Made by a program: the position numbers and the translations under genes
Source of the DNA: Pontibacillus halophilus JSM 076056 = DSM 19796
GTDB lineage: Bacteria; Bacillota; Bacilli; Bacillales; BH030062
Direction of reading: 5' to 3'
Assembly (NCBI RefSeq): GCF_000425205.1
Contig: NZ_AULI01000007.1
Coordinates: 124,001-188,000, forward strand
DNA length: 64,000 bases
Notes under the pieces: model-generated
The model's database searches: none
Told to the model about the DNA's origin: nothing
What the model saw: the letters and a program-made list of their open reading frames with translations, nothing else
Shown: piece after piece, positions 63,285 to 64,000 of the stretch
Numbering within the stretch: position 1 is the first letter of the stretch
Layout: each line of letters opens with the position of its first letter

Positions 63285-64000
63285 TTAGTTAGATGTGTTT
63301 CGTTCTTTTTTCGAAAGTGTGATGGCCTGACGGATATCTTTGAATAGAGAAGTACGATTGTACATCAGAACTCCTCCTCGGTAAATACGAGCTCCAAAGT
63401 ATCCGAGGGCAACGATACTTGCAATTAATAGCACAATACTAATGAGAATTTGCCACATTGGTGGTGAAACCATTCCGATCCGAAGCAGCATGAGTAACGG
63501 CGTAAAGAAAGGAATGAAAGAACAGATTTCAATATATTTCGCCTCTGGGTTCGCAAATCCAGTCATCGTTAGCATAAATGCAGCAATAATCAAAAGCATC
63601 AATGGCGTAATGATTTGGTTCACTTCTTCTGTCTTACTAACAAGAGACCCTAGCATGGCTGCTAACGTTGAATAAAGAAGGTAGCCTAGAATAAAGAAAA
63701 GGACTCCGTATAAGACTAGTGTCGTCTCCATCCCATCCATCGTTATAAATTCGCCTACCGCTGTAGCTTCAATTCCACCGTTCGCTTGGATTGAGATAAA
63801 TGCAACAACCGCGATGAGCAAGAGCTGCACGATTCCCAATAAGCAAATACCGAGGATCTTACCAAACATTTGCTTTACAGGAGAAACACTCGAGATTAGG
63901 ATTTCCATGACACGTGATGATTTCTCTGTCGCAACCTCAGTCGCAATCATCGTTCCATACATAATCATCGTAATATAAAGCAAGAGGACAATGACATACA
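63285..64000 (-). CDS. yhaP: ABC-2 exporter permease, YhaP/NatB type (3' part)
   Basis: The C-terminal part, about 238 codons, open to the right edge. It has the ABC-2 membrane domain: TEKSSRVMEILISSVSPVKQMFGKI after the first visible segment, then five to six segments, and the NPEAKYIEICSFIPFFTPLLML block. It resembles YhaP of B. subtilis, a NatB-like sodium or drug exporter permease. The ATPase gene (yhaQ) would lie beyond the edge. Confidence 0.82.
   Translation of the reverse strand, partial: YVIVLLLYITMIMYGTMIATEVATEKSSRVMEILISSVSPVKQMFGKILGICLLGIVQLLLIAVVAFISIQANGGIEATAVGEFITMDGMETTLVLYGVLFFILGYLLYSTLAAMLGSLVSKTEEVNQIITPLMLLIIAAFMLTMTGFANPEAKYIEICSFIPFFTPLLMLLRIGMVSPPMWQILISIVLLIASIVALGYFGARIYRGGVLMYNRTSLFKDIRQAITLSKKERNTSN

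Overview
The window comes from a spore-forming, competence-capable Firmicute of the family Bacillaceae. The evidence is a gerP spore-germination operon with a SigK-type promoter, comK, a YjcZ-type coat peptide, yhaL, prsA, ecsABC, addAB and scoC/hpr. Gene order largely follows the Bacillus subtilis yis-yhj-yhf-yhg-yha region. An OpuA glycine-betaine system, two GbsR-type regulators and the general sequence style suggest a halotolerant genus such as Halobacillus or Pontibacillus; the genus is an inference. No tRNA, rRNA, CRISPR array, prophage or transposase was seen.

Layout. 1-5.0 kb: maltodextrin locus on the minus strand (AraC regulator, then malE-malF-malG and a secreted alpha-amylase cut by the left edge), with a strong promoter overlapped by LacI/CcpA-type operators. 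5.1-12.7 kb: MATE exporter, RNase H-like protein, a decayed acyltransferase, asnO, yisL, rocD. Between asnO and yisL there is a near-ideal plus-strand promoter with a Fur box in its spacer, followed by about 90 nt with a C-rich loop and a terminator: a candidate Fur-controlled small RNA resembling FsrA. 12.7-14.5 kb: a DUF418 membrane protein followed by a c-di-GMP-I riboswitch that leads into about 300 nt with no convincing gene and a strong terminator. 14.5-24.1 kb: gerPA-F, yisB, addA, addB. 24-31 kb: MFS transporter, signal peptidase, yhjE, yhjD, comK with a tiny Cys/His protein upstream, a possible structured RNA near 29.0 kb, and lcfB under a FadR box. 31-38.6 kb: lplJ, yhfI, yhfH, a DUF1232 protein, a LacI regulator, an LRAT-domain protein, and hemE-hemH-hemY (coproporphyrin-dependent haem synthesis). 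39.7-40.2 kb: a cluster of about 120-bp palindromic repeats with compensatory changes. 40.4-50 kb: a small membrane protein, pbpF, hmoB, bdbC with a thioredoxin-like partner, a PAP2 remnant, a ferritin-like protein with a SigB-type promoter, yhaA, ecsA-B-C. 50-64 kb: hit, trpP with a TRAP-type leader, yhaH, the opuA operon with a divergent GbsR-type regulator, scoC, yhaI, a DUF3267 protein, yjcZ-like, prsA, yhaL, an MFS transporter, yhaM, a second GbsR-type regulator and the C-terminal part of an ABC-2 exporter permease (yhaP).

Themes. Iron and haem are connected: the Fur-type small RNA candidate, haem synthesis, haem degradation (HmoB) and a ferritin-like store. Osmoprotection is represented by OpuA and GbsR-type regulators. 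Secretion and envelope quality control are represented by PrsA, signal peptidase, Ecs and BdbC. The main unexplained material is non-coding: at least three candidate RNAs and one repeat family.
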